Shown here: positions 17,909 to 26,845 of the stretch, piece after piece
How the letters are laid out: every line of letters starts with the position of its first letter
How positions within the stretch are numbered: position 1 is the stretch's first letter
Source of the DNA: Thauera sp. K11
Lineage (GTDB): Bacteria; Pseudomonadota; Gammaproteobacteria; Burkholderiales; Rhodocyclaceae
DNA length: 64,000 nt
Assembly (NCBI RefSeq): GCF_002354895.1
Contig: NZ_CP023439.1
Coordinates: 868,001 to 932,000, forward strand
Direction of reading: 5' to 3'
Position numbers and translations under genes: made by a program
The notes under the pieces: generated by a model
Seen by the model: only the letters and a program-made list of their open reading frames with translations
Databases searched by the model: none
Told to the model about the DNA's origin: nothing

Positions 17909-18555
17909 ACGGCATCCGGCACGAAAGCCTGCTCCAGCGGGTAGCTCGCCGGCGGCGGGGCGTCCGGTCCGGCGAGGCGGCGCACCGGGGCCTTCAGGCT
18001 GCCGAAGGCGTGCTCGACCGGGTGCAGGGCGGTTGCGGCCGCGGTGCCGGCGATGATGCCTTCGGCGAGCGGCGTGTTGCGCACGCGGCAGGCCAGGAGG
18101 CGCCGGATGATCCGCCCCGGGTAGCCCAGCGGCTCCAGTCCGCTCGCGAAGGCACCGACGTAGCGCGCCGCCAGCGCCTCGTCGCTGGGTTCGAGCGGCA
18201 CGACGCGGGCATCGCTGCCCTTGAACTGCAGCGTGTGGTGATCCGTGGGCAGGCTGAACACGACGGCGATCGCGCCGTTGCGGCGCACGTCGTCGATCAG
18301 CCCGGCCGAGGCGGCGGCCGACAGCAGGATGGTGAGGCCGCGCCGGTCTGCGGCGACGCGGCCGCCGGTCTGCGCATAGGTCGGCGTGTGGCAGTCGTTG
18401 CAGCCGGCGATCCGCACCATGTAGCGGCCGCGTTCGATCGTGCCGGCATCGGCCGCCGTCTGCGCCGCCGCGGGGCCGGCCTCCGCGGCGGCGGTGCCGG
18501 GCATGGCCGCCAGCAGGGCGGTTGCGATGTGTGCGAGCGTGTTCCTGATCATCAT
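17866..18555 (-). CDS. chimeric protein: cytochrome c N-terminus joined to a PNPOx-like segment; possibly a decayed fusion
   Basis: The frame encodes 229 residues. It starts with a proper ribosome site (AGGAGAG) and a signal peptide ([16 protein letters not shown]). The cytochrome c part follows: [25 protein letters not shown], one CXXCH heme site near residue 53. After about residue 66 the sequence no longer looks like a cytochrome. [40 protein letters not shown] and [17 protein letters not shown] resemble the middle of pyridoxamine-phosphate-oxidase-like proteins. No distal heme methionine region of normal spacing is seen, and the C-terminus runs antisense into aroQ. I read it as a fusion remnant in one frame; a working periplasmic heme protein is not excluded. 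Confidence 0.5.
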   Translation of the reverse strand: MMIRNTLAHIATALLAAMPGTAAAEAGPAAAQTAADAGTIERGRYMVRIAGCNDCHTPTYAQTGGRVAADRRGLTILLSAAASAGLIDDVRRNGAIAVVFSLPTDHHTLQFKGSDARVVPLEPSDEALAARYVGAFASGLEPLGYPGRIIRRLLACRVRNTPLAEGIIAGTAAATALHPVEHAFGSLKAPVRRLAGPDAPPPASYPLEQAFVPDAVQRSFAAMNCSARL

Positions 18556-18698
18556 GGCGTCTCTCCTGTCGTCCTGGCTTCGCGCCGGGCGGGAGCCGCG
18601 GCGAGCGAAGGCCAGTGTGGCCGGACGGGCGGAGGGCCGAGGCTAAATCTCGCCTCAACGAATCCTAAGAATTTGCTAGGCGCCGCGGACGAATGGAA

Positions 18699-18728
18699 CG
18701 GCCCCGCCTTGGAGACGAGACGGGGCCG
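18699..18728 (-). terminator. possible terminator hairpin after the FAH-family gene
   Basis: An 8-bp inverted repeat, CGGCCCCG at 18699-18706 and CGGGGCCG at 18721-18728, lies 33 bp beyond the minus-strand stop at 18762. Only a weak T-rich stretch follows on the minus strand, so termination is uncertain. Confidence 0.35.
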
Positions 18729-18761
18729 ATGGGAAAGCGCCGGCGCGCGGTGGCGTCCGGA

Positions 18762-19475
18762 TTATTCGGCGGGGCCTATCGTCAGCTCGACGTCGCCGAC
18801 GCGGTCGATGTGGCCGGTGATGCGGTCGCCCGGGCCGACCGCGCCGACGCCTTCAGGCGTGCCGGTGTAGATCAGGTCGCCAGCCTGCAGGTGATAGAAC
18901 TGCGACAGGTCGGCGATGATCTCGCCGATGTTCCAGATCAGTTGTGATACGTCGCCCGACTGGCGGGTCACGCCATTGACGGCGAGCGTGATGGCGCCGC
19001 TGTCGAGCACGCCCAGATCGCCGGCGGGCAGGATGGCGCTGCACACCGCGGCGTTCTCGAAGTCCTTGGCGAGGTCCCAGGGGCGGCCGGCTTCGCGCGC
19101 GATCGCCTGCAGGTCGCGGCGCGTCATGTCGAGGCCCGCGGCATAGCCGTGGATCAGCCGGTGCGCATCGGCCTCCGCGACGCGGAAACCTGGCGCGCCG
19201 AGCGCGACGACCAGTTCCATCTCATGATGGAAGTCGGCCGTGCCGGGCGGATAGGGGATGGTCGCGCCGCTGTCGACCAGCGCCGCCGGCGTCTTGGTGA
19301 AGTAGAAGGGGCGGGAGGCCTCCTTGTCCACGCCCTTCATGCCCATCTCGATGGCATGTGCCTGGTAGTTGCGGCCGACGCAGAAGATGCGGTTTACTGG
19401 GTAGCGCGCCGAGCTGCCGACGACGGGCAGCGACGCGACAGAGGGTGGGGGCCACAGGTAGGTCGGATGGGTCAT
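18762..19475 (-). CDS. fumarylacetoacetate hydrolase-family protein
   Basis: The 237 residues belong to the FAH superfamily of hydrolases/decarboxylases. FCVGRNYQAHAIEMG, FTKTPAALVDSGATIPYPP, DFHHEMELVVALG (metal-binding Glu pair), AAGLDMTRRDLQ, KDFENAAVCSAI and DLIYTGTPEGVGAVGPGD occur in the usual order. Members act on fumarylpyruvate, acylpyruvates or oxaloacetate; the specific substrate is unknown here. The start at 19475 gives MTHPTYLWPPP; an upstream ATG at 19538 would overlap the bamD end. It sits 16 bp downstream of bamD on the same strand and may be read from the same transcript. Confidence 0.88.
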   Translation of the reverse strand: MTHPTYLWPPPSVASLPVVGSSARYPVNRIFCVGRNYQAHAIEMGMKGVDKEASRPFYFTKTPAALVDSGATIPYPPGTADFHHEMELVVALGAPGFRVAEADAHRLIHGYAAGLDMTRRDLQAIAREAGRPWDLAKDFENAAVCSAILPAGDLGVLDSGAITLAVNGVTRQSGDVSQLIWNIGEIIADLSQFYHLQAGDLIYTGTPEGVGAVGPGDRITGHIDRVGDVELTIGPAE

Positions 19476-19491
19476 GGAGCCGTCTCCGGGC

Positions 19492-20301
19492 TTACCAGAG
19501 CTGCCACCACGGACGGGTATCCGCAGGGCCGCCGGCAAAGTAGACGCTGTCGGGGAAGTTCTTGCGCATCACGCGGTCGGCGTCGTCGCGCAGGTCGTTC
19601 ATGCCGAGTGCGTCGTAGCTCTTGACCAGCAGGAACAGTCCTTCCTCGTTGGCCGGCGCCTGCGGAAAGCTCGTCAGCGCGGTCTTGGCGCGGTTGATGG
19701 CAGCCACATAGGCGCCGCGGCGGTAGTAGTAGCGGGCCACGTGCACTTCGTGCGAGGCGAGCGAGTTGACCAGGTACTGCATGCGCTTTTTCGAATCGTC
19801 GGCATAGCGGCTCTCCGGGAAGCGCGTGACCAGTTCGCGGAAGCTCTCGAAAGCCTCCCGTGCGCCCTTCGGGTCGCGCTCGGAAAGGTCCTGGTTGGAC
19901 AGGCCGGCGAAGAGGCCGAGGTCTTCGTTGAAGTTGACCAGGCCCTTCAGGTAATAGACGTAGTCGACGTTGGGGTGATTCGGGTGCAGCTTGATGAAGC
20001 GGTCGGCCGCGGCCAGCGCCAGGGCGGGTTCGTTCTGCTTGTAGTAGGCGTAGGCCGATTCGAGCTGCGCCTGCTGGGCGTAGCGGCCGTAGGGGTAGCG
20101 GGCCTCGAGCTTCTCGAACAGCTTCACCGCGCGGTCGTAGCCGCCTTCGCCCATCGATGCCTTGGCCTCGGAGTAGAGCTTCTGCGCGTTCCAGCCCGCA
20201 GTTTCGTCGATCTCTTCAGGCAGGATGCCGCAGCCGCCGAGCAGCAGGGCGCCGATCAGTACGACATTTCCCGCTAAACTTCCCAAGGTGAACCTAGCCA
20301 T
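19492..20301 (-). CDS. bamD: outer membrane assembly lipoprotein BamD
   Basis: This essential lipoprotein of the BAM complex inserts beta-barrel proteins in the outer membrane. The 269 residues carry a lipoprotein signal (VVLIGALLLGGCG, cysteine near residue 24). TPR-like repeats follow: LYSEAKASMGEGGYDRAVKLFEKLEARYPYGRYAQQAQ, SAYAYYKQNEPALALAAADRFIKLHPNHPNVDYVYYLKGL and AREAFESFRELVTRFPESRYADDSKKRM. All are typical of BamD/ComL. It is divergent from rluD, the normal arrangement in betaproteobacteria. Confidence 0.96.
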   Translation of the reverse strand: MARFTLGSLAGNVVLIGALLLGGCGILPEEIDETAGWNAQKLYSEAKASMGEGGYDRAVKLFEKLEARYPYGRYAQQAQLESAYAYYKQNEPALALAAADRFIKLHPNHPNVDYVYYLKGLVNFNEDLGLFAGLSNQDLSERDPKGAREAFESFRELVTRFPESRYADDSKKRMQYLVNSLASHEVHVARYYYRRGAYVAAINRAKTALTSFPQAPANEEGLFLLVKSYDALGMNDLRDDADRVMRKNFPDSVYFAGGPADTRPWWQLW

Positions 20302-20314
20302 CGATAACGCTCGC

Positions 20315-21282
<968 letters not shown>

Positions 21283-21286
<4 letters not shown>

Positions 21287-22020
21287 ATCCCTTGCCGCTG
21301 ATCCGCCCCGACTGGCCGGCGCCGGCCAAGGTCCATGCCTGCGTGACGACCCGCGCCGGAGGCATGAGTCCGCCACCCTACGACAGCCTGAATCTGGGAG
21401 CGCACGTCGGCGACGGCGAGGCGGAGGTCGCCGGAAACCGGGCCAGGCTGCGGGCCGTCCTGCCGTCGGAACCCGTGTGGCTGGACCAGGTGCACGGCAT
21501 CGCCGTCGCCGAGGCGGATACGGCCAGCGGCGTGCCGACGGCCGATGCGGCGGTGGCGCGGCATGCGGAGCGGGTGTGCGCGGTACTGACCGCCGACTGC
21601 CTTCCCGTCCTGTTCTGTGACGAGGCGGGTACGGTGGTCGCGGCGGCGCACGCGGGCTGGCGCGGCCTTGCGGCGGGCGTGCTGGAGGCCACGGTGGCGC
21701 GCATGGGCGTGCCGCCCGCCTCGGTGCTGGCCTGGCTCGGGCCGGCCATCGGTCCGCACGCATTCGAGGTCGGCGGCGAAGTCAGGGCCGCGTTTCTCGC
21801 GGACGACCCCGCCGCCGCGGCGGCGTTCGCGCCTGGCCGCGGTCGGGACAAATGGATGGCCGACCTGTTCGCCCTGGCGCGCCGGCGGCTGGCGCGGATC
21901 GGCGTGCTGCGCGTCCATGGCGGCGGGCTCTGCACGCATACGGATGCGGCACGCTTCTATTCCTACCGCCGCGACGGGGTCACCGGCCGCTTTGCCTCGA
22001 TGGTCTGGCTGGGCCGCTGA
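21283..22020 (+). CDS. pgeF: peptidoglycan editing factor / multicopper polyphenol oxidase family
   Basis: The 245 residues match the YfiH/DUF152/LACC1 family, now called PgeF, a cytoplasmic factor that keeps wrong amino acids out of peptidoglycan precursors; purine nucleoside phosphorylase activity is also reported for relatives. Conserved metal ligands are seen in WLDQVHGIAVA, VLTADCLPVLFCD and AAAHAGWRGLAAGV, with AIGPHAFEVG and DLFALARRRL further on. The GTG start at 21283 overlaps the rluD stop, so the two are translationally coupled, as is common in proteobacteria. Confidence 0.93.
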
Positions 22021-22050
22021 CCGCCCGCCGGCGGGGCTGCCCGCGCGGCG

Positions 22051-22266
22051 CTATTGCCTGTCGCCGGAATCGGCTCTATCTTTCAGGCCAGCTTCCTCGC
22101 GCTCCCGTCGGCGCTGCCGCCGCGCCGGCGAACCGAGCAGCCACAGCACCAGTGCGAGCGGGGCGGCGCCGTAAAAGACGAATGTCAGCACGCCGGCCAC
22201 TACGGTGTCCTCCGCCACGGCGGCGAGCAGGGCGACGTACAGCCAGGCGATCGCGATCAGATACAT
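22051..22266 (-). CDS. small two-helix membrane protein, unknown
   Basis: This gene encodes 71 residues between the convergent pgeF and the divergent phaC. Two hydrophobic segments are seen: LIAIAWLYVALLAAVAE (about residues 3-19) and VVAGVLTFVFYGAAPLALVLWLLG (about 22-45). A highly basic and acidic C-terminal tail follows (RRQRRREREEAGLKDRADSGD). It looks like the small uncharacterised inner-membrane proteins found widely in betaproteobacteria. The long open frame that runs further upstream on this strand is an antisense shadow of phaC. No function can be assigned. Confidence 0.65.
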   Translation of the reverse strand: MYLIAIAWLYVALLAAVAEDTVVAGVLTFVFYGAAPLALVLWLLGSPARRQRRREREEAGLKDRADSGDRQ

Positions 22267-22374
22267 GGCCCGGATTGTAGCCGCCGTGTTCCGGAGACGG
22301 TTGGCAGGTGCATAATCGTGCCAGCTCGTGGGGTCCCGATCGAAGGCCCCCGGCGAACAGCCACAGGAGACGAA

Positions 22375-24123
22375 ATGTCCGCCTCGAACGACAACAACAA
22401 ATCGACGGAAGCCTTGCAGACGATGTTCCAGGCCGGCCAGGCCATGGCACAGAATTTCTTCGACATGCTCGCGCGCAACCATGCCGCGATGCAGGATTCC
22501 ACCGGCGTGGCCGCGCCGCGCGTGCCGATGCCCGAGGCCGGAGTCTTCGCCGACATGCAGAAGACCTTCGCCGAACAGCACACGGCCTTGTGGTCGTCGA
22601 TGCTCGCGCGCAAGCCCGGCGAGCCGACCGAACCGGTGGCGCAGCCCGAACCGGGCGACCGGCGCTTCGCGTCGCCCGAATGGCAGGAAAGCCCGATCTT
22701 CGACTATGTCCGCCAGGCGTACCTGCTCAATTCGGGCTTTCTGAAGCAGGTCGCCGACGCACTGCCGATGGCCGACGGCCGCGCCAAGTCGCGCATCCAG
22801 TTCCTCACCCGGCAGTACATCGATGCGATGTCGCCGAGCAATTTCGCCGCCACCAACCCCGAGTTCATCAAGGCCGCCATCGAGACCAAGGGCGAGAGCA
22901 TCACCCAGGGCGTGCAGAACCTGCTGGCCGACCTCGAGAAGGGCCGCATCTCGATGACCGACGATGCGGCCTTCGAAGTCGGACGCAACCTGGCGCTGAC
23001 GCCGGGTGCCGTCGTGTATGAGAACGAGGTGATGCAACTGATCCAGTACGCGCCGCTGACCGACAAGGTTGCGCAGGTGCCGCTGCTGATCGTGCCGCCG
23101 TGCATCAACAAGTTCTACATCATGGATCTCCAGCCGGAGAACTCCCTCATCCGCTTCATCGTCGAGCAGGGGTTCACCGTCTTCCTGGTCTCGTGGCGGA
23201 ATCCGCGCACGGACGAGGGCGGCCACCTTACCTGGGACGACTACCTGGACAAGGGGCCACTCGCCGCGCTCGACGTGGTGCGCTCCATCACCCGGGTGAA
23301 GAAGCCCAACGTGCTCGGATTCTGCGTGGGCGGCACCCTGCTGACGTCTGCGCTGGCGGTCGAGCGCGCGCGCGGTGTCGAGCCGGTTTCCAGCCTGACG
23401 CTGATGACCACGCTGCTCGATTTCGCCGACGCCGGTGAACTGGGCTGCCTCGTCGACGAGGCGAGCGTGACCGCGAGGGAAGCGGCGATCGGCAAGGGCG
23501 GGGTGCTGAAGGGGCAGGAACTGGCCAACGTCTTTTCCTTCCTGCGTGCGAACGATCTCGTCTGGCAGTACGTGGTGGGCAACTACCTGAAGGGCAAGAA
23601 GCCGGCGGCCTTCGACCTGCTGTACTGGAACGCGGATTCGACCAACCTTCCGGGCCCCTTCCTGACCTGGTATCTGCGCAACATGTATCTCGAGAACAAC
23701 CTGCGGGTGCCGGGCAAGCTCAAGATGCTGGGGCAGAAGATCGACCTCTCCAAGGTGGACATGCCGGCCTACCTGATGGCGGCGCGGGAAGACCACATCG
23801 TCCCGTGGGGCAGCGCCTACCTGGCCTGCAATCTCCTGGGCGGCGAGGCGACCTTCGTGCTGGGCGCCAGCGGCCATATCGCCGGAGCCATCAACCCGGC
23901 ATCGAAGAATCGCCGCAGCTACTGGGTTTCCGACGCGAGGCCGACCGATCCGGACGAATGGCTGGAGGCGGCGGTCGAGCAGAAGGGCAGTTGGTGGCTG
24001 CACTGGATCGAATGGCTTCGCAAGTTCGGCGGCAAGGCCGTCGCGGCGCGCGGCCGGCTCGGCAGCACGAAGTACGAGCCGATCGAGCCGGCACCGGGCC
24101 GCTACGTCAAGGAACGGGCCTGA
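22375..24123 (+). CDS. phaC: class I polyhydroxyalkanoate synthase
   Basis: This enzyme polymerises 3-hydroxybutyryl-CoA (and short-chain relatives) at the surface of PHA granules. The 582 residues match class I synthases. The alpha/beta hydrolase core has VLGFCVGGTLL with the catalytic cysteine in the lipase-like box (about residue 317), the aspartate in AAREDHIVPW and the histidine in LGASGHIAGAINP. The start at 22375 follows AGGAGA; the longer open frame upstream overlaps the opposite gene and lacks a site. It is the first gene of phaC-phaB-phaB-phaR; a CATAAT -10-like element lies at 22311-22316. Confidence 0.96.
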   Translation: MSASNDNNKSTEALQTMFQAGQAMAQNFFDMLARNHAAMQDSTGVAAPRVPMPEAGVFADMQKTFAEQHTALWSSMLARKPGEPTEPVAQPEPGDRRFASPEWQESPIFDYVRQAYLLNSGFLKQVADALPMADGRAKSRIQFLTRQYIDAMSPSNFAATNPEFIKAAIETKGESITQGVQNLLADLEKGRISMTDDAAFEVGRNLALTPGAVVYENEVMQLIQYAPLTDKVAQVPLLIVPPCINKFYIMDLQPENSLIRFIVEQGFTVFLVSWRNPRTDEGGHLTWDDYLDKGPLAALDVVRSITRVKKPNVLGFCVGGTLLTSALAVERARGVEPVSSLTLMTTLLDFADAGELGCLVDEASVTAREAAIGKGGVLKGQELANVFSFLRANDLVWQYVVGNYLKGKKPAAFDLLYWNADSTNLPGPFLTWYLRNMYLENNLRVPGKLKMLGQKIDLSKVDMPAYLMAAREDHIVPWGSAYLACNLLGGEATFVLGASGHIAGAINPASKNRRSYWVSDARPTDPDEWLEAAVEQKGSWWLHWIEWLRKFGGKAVAARGRLGSTKYEPIEPAPGRYVKERA

Positions 24124-24240
24124 GCGTTCCAGCCCCCAGGCGCTCGGGTCTTCGGTCATCGACGGCGGCAGCGAAAATGGCGGGCGCTGCCGCAGGCATC
24201 ATTCCCGCCGTGAGAACCCATTAGGGGAGAGGAGCAGAAA

Positions 24241-24981
24241 ATGTCCAGAGTTGCACTGGTAACCGGTGGTATGGGTGGTCTGGGAGAGGCAATCTGCATC
24301 AAGCTTGCCGCGCTTGGCTACAAGGTCGTCACCACGTATTCGCCGAGCAACACCAAGGCGGCGGAATGGCTGCAGACCATGAACAACATGGGCTACGGTT
24401 TCAAAGCCTATGCCTGCGACGTGGCCGACTTCGATTCGTGCAAGGCGTGCGTCGAGCAGGTGGCCAAGGACGTCGGCCCGGTCGACGTGCTGGTGAACAA
24501 CGCCGGCATCACGCGCGACATGACCTTCAAGCGCATGACCAAGGCCGACTGGGACATCGTGATCGGCACCAACCTCGACTCCACGTTCAACATGTGCAAG
24601 CAGGTCGTCGACGGCATGATCGAGCGCAAGTGGGGCCGCGTGATCAACGTGTCCTCGGTCAACGGCCAGAAGGGCGCTTTCGGACAGACGAACTACTCCG
24701 CGGCGAAGGCGGGCATGCACGGCTTCACCAAGGCCCTGGCGCTGGAAGTCGCGCGCAACGGCGTGACGGTCAACACGATCTCCCCGGGCTACATCGGTAC
24801 CAAGATGGTCATGGCGATCCCGCAGGAGATCCTCGACTCCAAGATCCTGCCGCAGATCCCCGTCGCGCGCCTGGGCAAGCCGGAGGAGATCGCCGGCCTC
24901 GTCGCCTACCTGTCGTCGGAAGAGGCGGCCTTCGTGACCGGCGCCAACATCTCGATCAACGGCGGCCAGCACATGTTCTGA
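24241..24981 (+). CDS. phaB: acetoacetyl-CoA reductase (first copy)
   Basis: This NADPH-dependent short-chain dehydrogenase reduces acetoacetyl-CoA to (R)-3-hydroxybutyryl-CoA, the PhaC substrate. The 246 residues carry the cofactor motif TGGMGGLGEAI, VLVNNAGITRDMTFKRM, and the catalytic Ser-Tyr-Lys set in NVSSVNGQKGAFGQTNYSAAKAGM. The C-terminal ITGANISINGGQHMF-type end (here VTGANISINGGQHM) is typical of PhaB. AGGGGAGAGGAG precedes the start. A strong terminator lies just after it, so it can be expressed apart from the second copy. Confidence 0.95.
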   Translation: MSRVALVTGGMGGLGEAICIKLAALGYKVVTTYSPSNTKAAEWLQTMNNMGYGFKAYACDVADFDSCKACVEQVAKDVGPVDVLVNNAGITRDMTFKRMTKADWDIVIGTNLDSTFNMCKQVVDGMIERKWGRVINVSSVNGQKGAFGQTNYSAAKAGMHGFTKALALEVARNGVTVNTISPGYIGTKMVMAIPQEILDSKILPQIPVARLGKPEEIAGLVAYLSSEEAAFVTGANISINGGQHMF

Positions 24982-25003
24982 TCCGCAGGCGGCCCGGACG
25001 CGG

Positions 25004-25039
25004 ACGGCGCGCTCCCGCACTGCGGGGCGCGCCGTTTTT
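25004..25039 (+). terminator. intrinsic terminator after first phaB
   Basis: The stem ACGGCGCGC (25004-25012) pairs with GCGCGCCGT (25027-25035), extended inward by a G-T and two G-C pairs, and is followed by a T5 tract. It lies 22 bp after the phaB stop. Confidence 0.85.
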
Positions 25040-25092
25040 GCAGGAGTCGCCGCCTTTTGTTTTGCGACGCAACATCATCGGCCTGGAACGTT

Positions 25093-25098
25093 TATAAT
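25093..25098 (+). promoter_or_regulatory. -10 element (TATAAT) for second phaB
   Basis: A perfect TATAAT hexamer lies 114 bp before the second phaB start and downstream of the terminator of the first copy. No good -35 hexamer sits at 16-18 bp, so the full promoter is uncertain. It suggests separate transcription of the second copy. Confidence 0.5.
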
Positions 25099-25211
25099 GC
25101 CGCGGCGGCGAAGCTGACGCGCTGCCGCAAAAAGGTCGGAAATGGCCCCTTGGGTATGGGTGTTTCGGGGCGTTTTTTCGGCGCTAACAACCGTTCCAGA
25201 AGGATCAGACA

Positions 25212-25952
25212 ATGTCGCAGAAGATTGCTCTCGTCACCGGCGCCATGGGTGGCCTCGGCACGGCAATTTGCCAGTCGCTGGCAAAGGACGGCTTCACGGT
25301 GGTTGCCAACTGCCTGCCGGGTTTCGAGCAGAAGGAAGGCTGGCTGGCTGCCCAGCGCGACCTCGGGTTCAATTTCGTTGCCGCCGAAGGTGACGTCTCC
25401 AACTACGAATCGTGTGCGGCGATGGTCGCCAAGATCGAAGCTGAAGTCGGTCAGATCGACGTGCTGGTGAACAATGCCGGCATCACGCGCGACAAATTCT
25501 TCCCCAAGATGGAGAAGGGGCAGTGGGATGCGGTGATCAACACCAATCTCAACAGCCTTTTCAACGTCACCCACCACGTGTCGGCGAAGATGGCCGAACG
25601 CGGCTGGGGGCGCATCATCAACATTTCGTCGGTCAATGGCGTCAAGGGCCAGGCCGGCCAGACCAACTACTCGACCGCGAAGGCGGGCGTGCTCGGCTTC
25701 ACCAAGGCGCTGGCGGCGGAACTCGCCACCAAGGGCGTGACGGTGAACGCGATCGCGCCGGGCTACATCGGTACCGACATGGTCATGGCGATCCGCGAAG
25801 ACATCCGCCAGGGCATCGTCGACTCGGTGCCGATGAAGCGCCTGGGCCGTCCGGACGAGATCGGCGACCTGTGCGCGTACCTCGCTTCCGACAAGGCGGC
25901 CTACATCACCGGTGCCACCATCAACATCAACGGTGGCCTGCACATGTGCTGA
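25212..25952 (+). CDS. phaB: acetoacetyl-CoA reductase (second copy)
   Basis: This is a second PhaB-type short-chain dehydrogenase of 246 residues, the same length as the first. Motifs: TGAMGGLGTAIC for NADPH, VLVNNAGITRDKFFPKM, and NISSVNGVKGQAGQTNYSTAKAGV with the catalytic residues. The end, TGATININGGLHM, is PhaB-like. It differs from its neighbour at many positions, so the duplication is not recent. It has its own leader with a TATAAT element and its own terminator. Whether both copies serve PHA synthesis or one works on another 3-oxoacyl-CoA is unknown. Confidence 0.93.
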   Translation: MSQKIALVTGAMGGLGTAICQSLAKDGFTVVANCLPGFEQKEGWLAAQRDLGFNFVAAEGDVSNYESCAAMVAKIEAEVGQIDVLVNNAGITRDKFFPKMEKGQWDAVINTNLNSLFNVTHHVSAKMAERGWGRIINISSVNGVKGQAGQTNYSTAKAGVLGFTKALAAELATKGVTVNAIAPGYIGTDMVMAIREDIRQGIVDSVPMKRLGRPDEIGDLCAYLASDKAAYITGATININGGLHMC

Positions 25953-25982
25953 TGTAGCAGTGCGTCATGCGCTGGATCACGG

Positions 25983-26010
25983 ACCCCGTCGCAAGGCGGG
26001 GTTTCGTTTT
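25983..26010 (+). terminator. intrinsic terminator after second phaB
   Basis: The stem ACCCCGTC (25983-25990) pairs with GGCGGGGT (25995-26002) around a GCAA tetraloop, with one G-T pair. It is followed by TTCGTTTT. It lies 31 bp after the stop. Confidence 0.75.
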
Positions 26011-26020
26011 CGCAGCGCGG

Positions 26021-26026
26021 TATAAT
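26021..26026 (+). promoter_or_regulatory. -10 element (TATAAT) for phaR
   Basis: A perfect TATAAT lies 50 bp before the phaR start and directly after the phaB terminator, so phaR probably has its own promoter. No clear -35 hexamer is seen at standard spacing. Confidence 0.5.
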
Positions 26027-26075
26027 GAAACCGAAATTCAAGAGCGGAACCGACCGCCGCCGAGGAGATGGAGAA

Positions 26076-26681
26076 ATGGCCGAACAGCCGCGCCTGATCA
26101 AGAAATATCCCAATCGCCGCCTCTACGATACGCGGACGAGTTCCTATATCACGCTCACCGACGTCAAGGAGCTGGTGCTCAACCACGACGAATTCCAGGT
26201 CGTGGATGCGAAGACCGGCGAGGATCTGACGCGCAGCATCCTGCTGCAGATCATCCTCGAGGAAGAGGCGGGCGGAGCCCCGATGTTCACCAGCGACCTG
26301 CTGGCCCACATGATCCGTTTCTATGGCAACGCCATGCAGGGGATGATGGGCAAGTACCTCGAGAGCAACATCAAGGCGTTCACCGACATGCAGGCCAAGC
26401 TGCAGGATCAGGCGCGCGCGATCTACGGCGACAACAGCCCGATCGGGCAGGATCTGTGGGCGCAGTTCCTGAATTTCCAGGGTCCGGCGCTGCAGAGCAT
26501 GATGGGTGCGTACGTCGAGCAGTCGAAGAAGATGTTCCAGCAGATGCAGGAACAGCTCGAGAGCCAGACGCGCAACATGTTCTCCGGCTTCCAGTTCCCG
26601 TCCTACGGCGCGCCGGCCGATGCGGAAGGCAAGTCCTCCGACTCGGTGACGGCAGGCGGCAAGGCCAGCGCCGAAAAATGA
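26076..26681 (+). CDS. phaR: polyhydroxyalkanoate synthesis repressor
   Basis: This regulator binds PHA granules and represses phasin and PHA genes when granules are absent. The 201 residues start with the PHB-accumulation DNA-binding domain (RLIKKYPNRRLYDTRTSSYITLTDVKELV, about residues 6-34; then FQVVDAKTGEDLTRSILLQIILEEE). The second PHB_acc domain and a glutamine/methionine-rich coil (EQSKKMFQQMQEQLESQTRNMF) follow. The start at 26076 has GAGGAGATGGAG upstream; an earlier in-frame ATG at 26025 lies in the -10 element. Its place after phaC-phaB-phaB supports the role. Confidence 0.95.
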   Translation: MAEQPRLIKKYPNRRLYDTRTSSYITLTDVKELVLNHDEFQVVDAKTGEDLTRSILLQIILEEEAGGAPMFTSDLLAHMIRFYGNAMQGMMGKYLESNIKAFTDMQAKLQDQARAIYGDNSPIGQDLWAQFLNFQGPALQSMMGAYVEQSKKMFQQMQEQLESQTRNMFSGFQFPSYGAPADAEGKSSDSVTAGGKASAEK

Positions 26682-26845
26682 GGTGAGGGCACCGGCGCAG
26701 GGGAGGGAAGCTTCCCGGGCCGCCGATCACGACAGGCCCATGCAAGCATGACCATCCAGAAATCGACCGGCCTGCCGCGCGTGGGCCGCGTGTCTCCCGG
26801 CTGTCCGAAAGGGGTGCCCTGTACGTTCCCGACGGGGGCCGCCGG

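Noticed and set aside
22270..24159. Extension of the minus-strand frame upstream of the small membrane protein gene
   Set aside because: Everything before the ATG at 22266 is antisense to phaC; only the last 71 residues look like a membrane protein.
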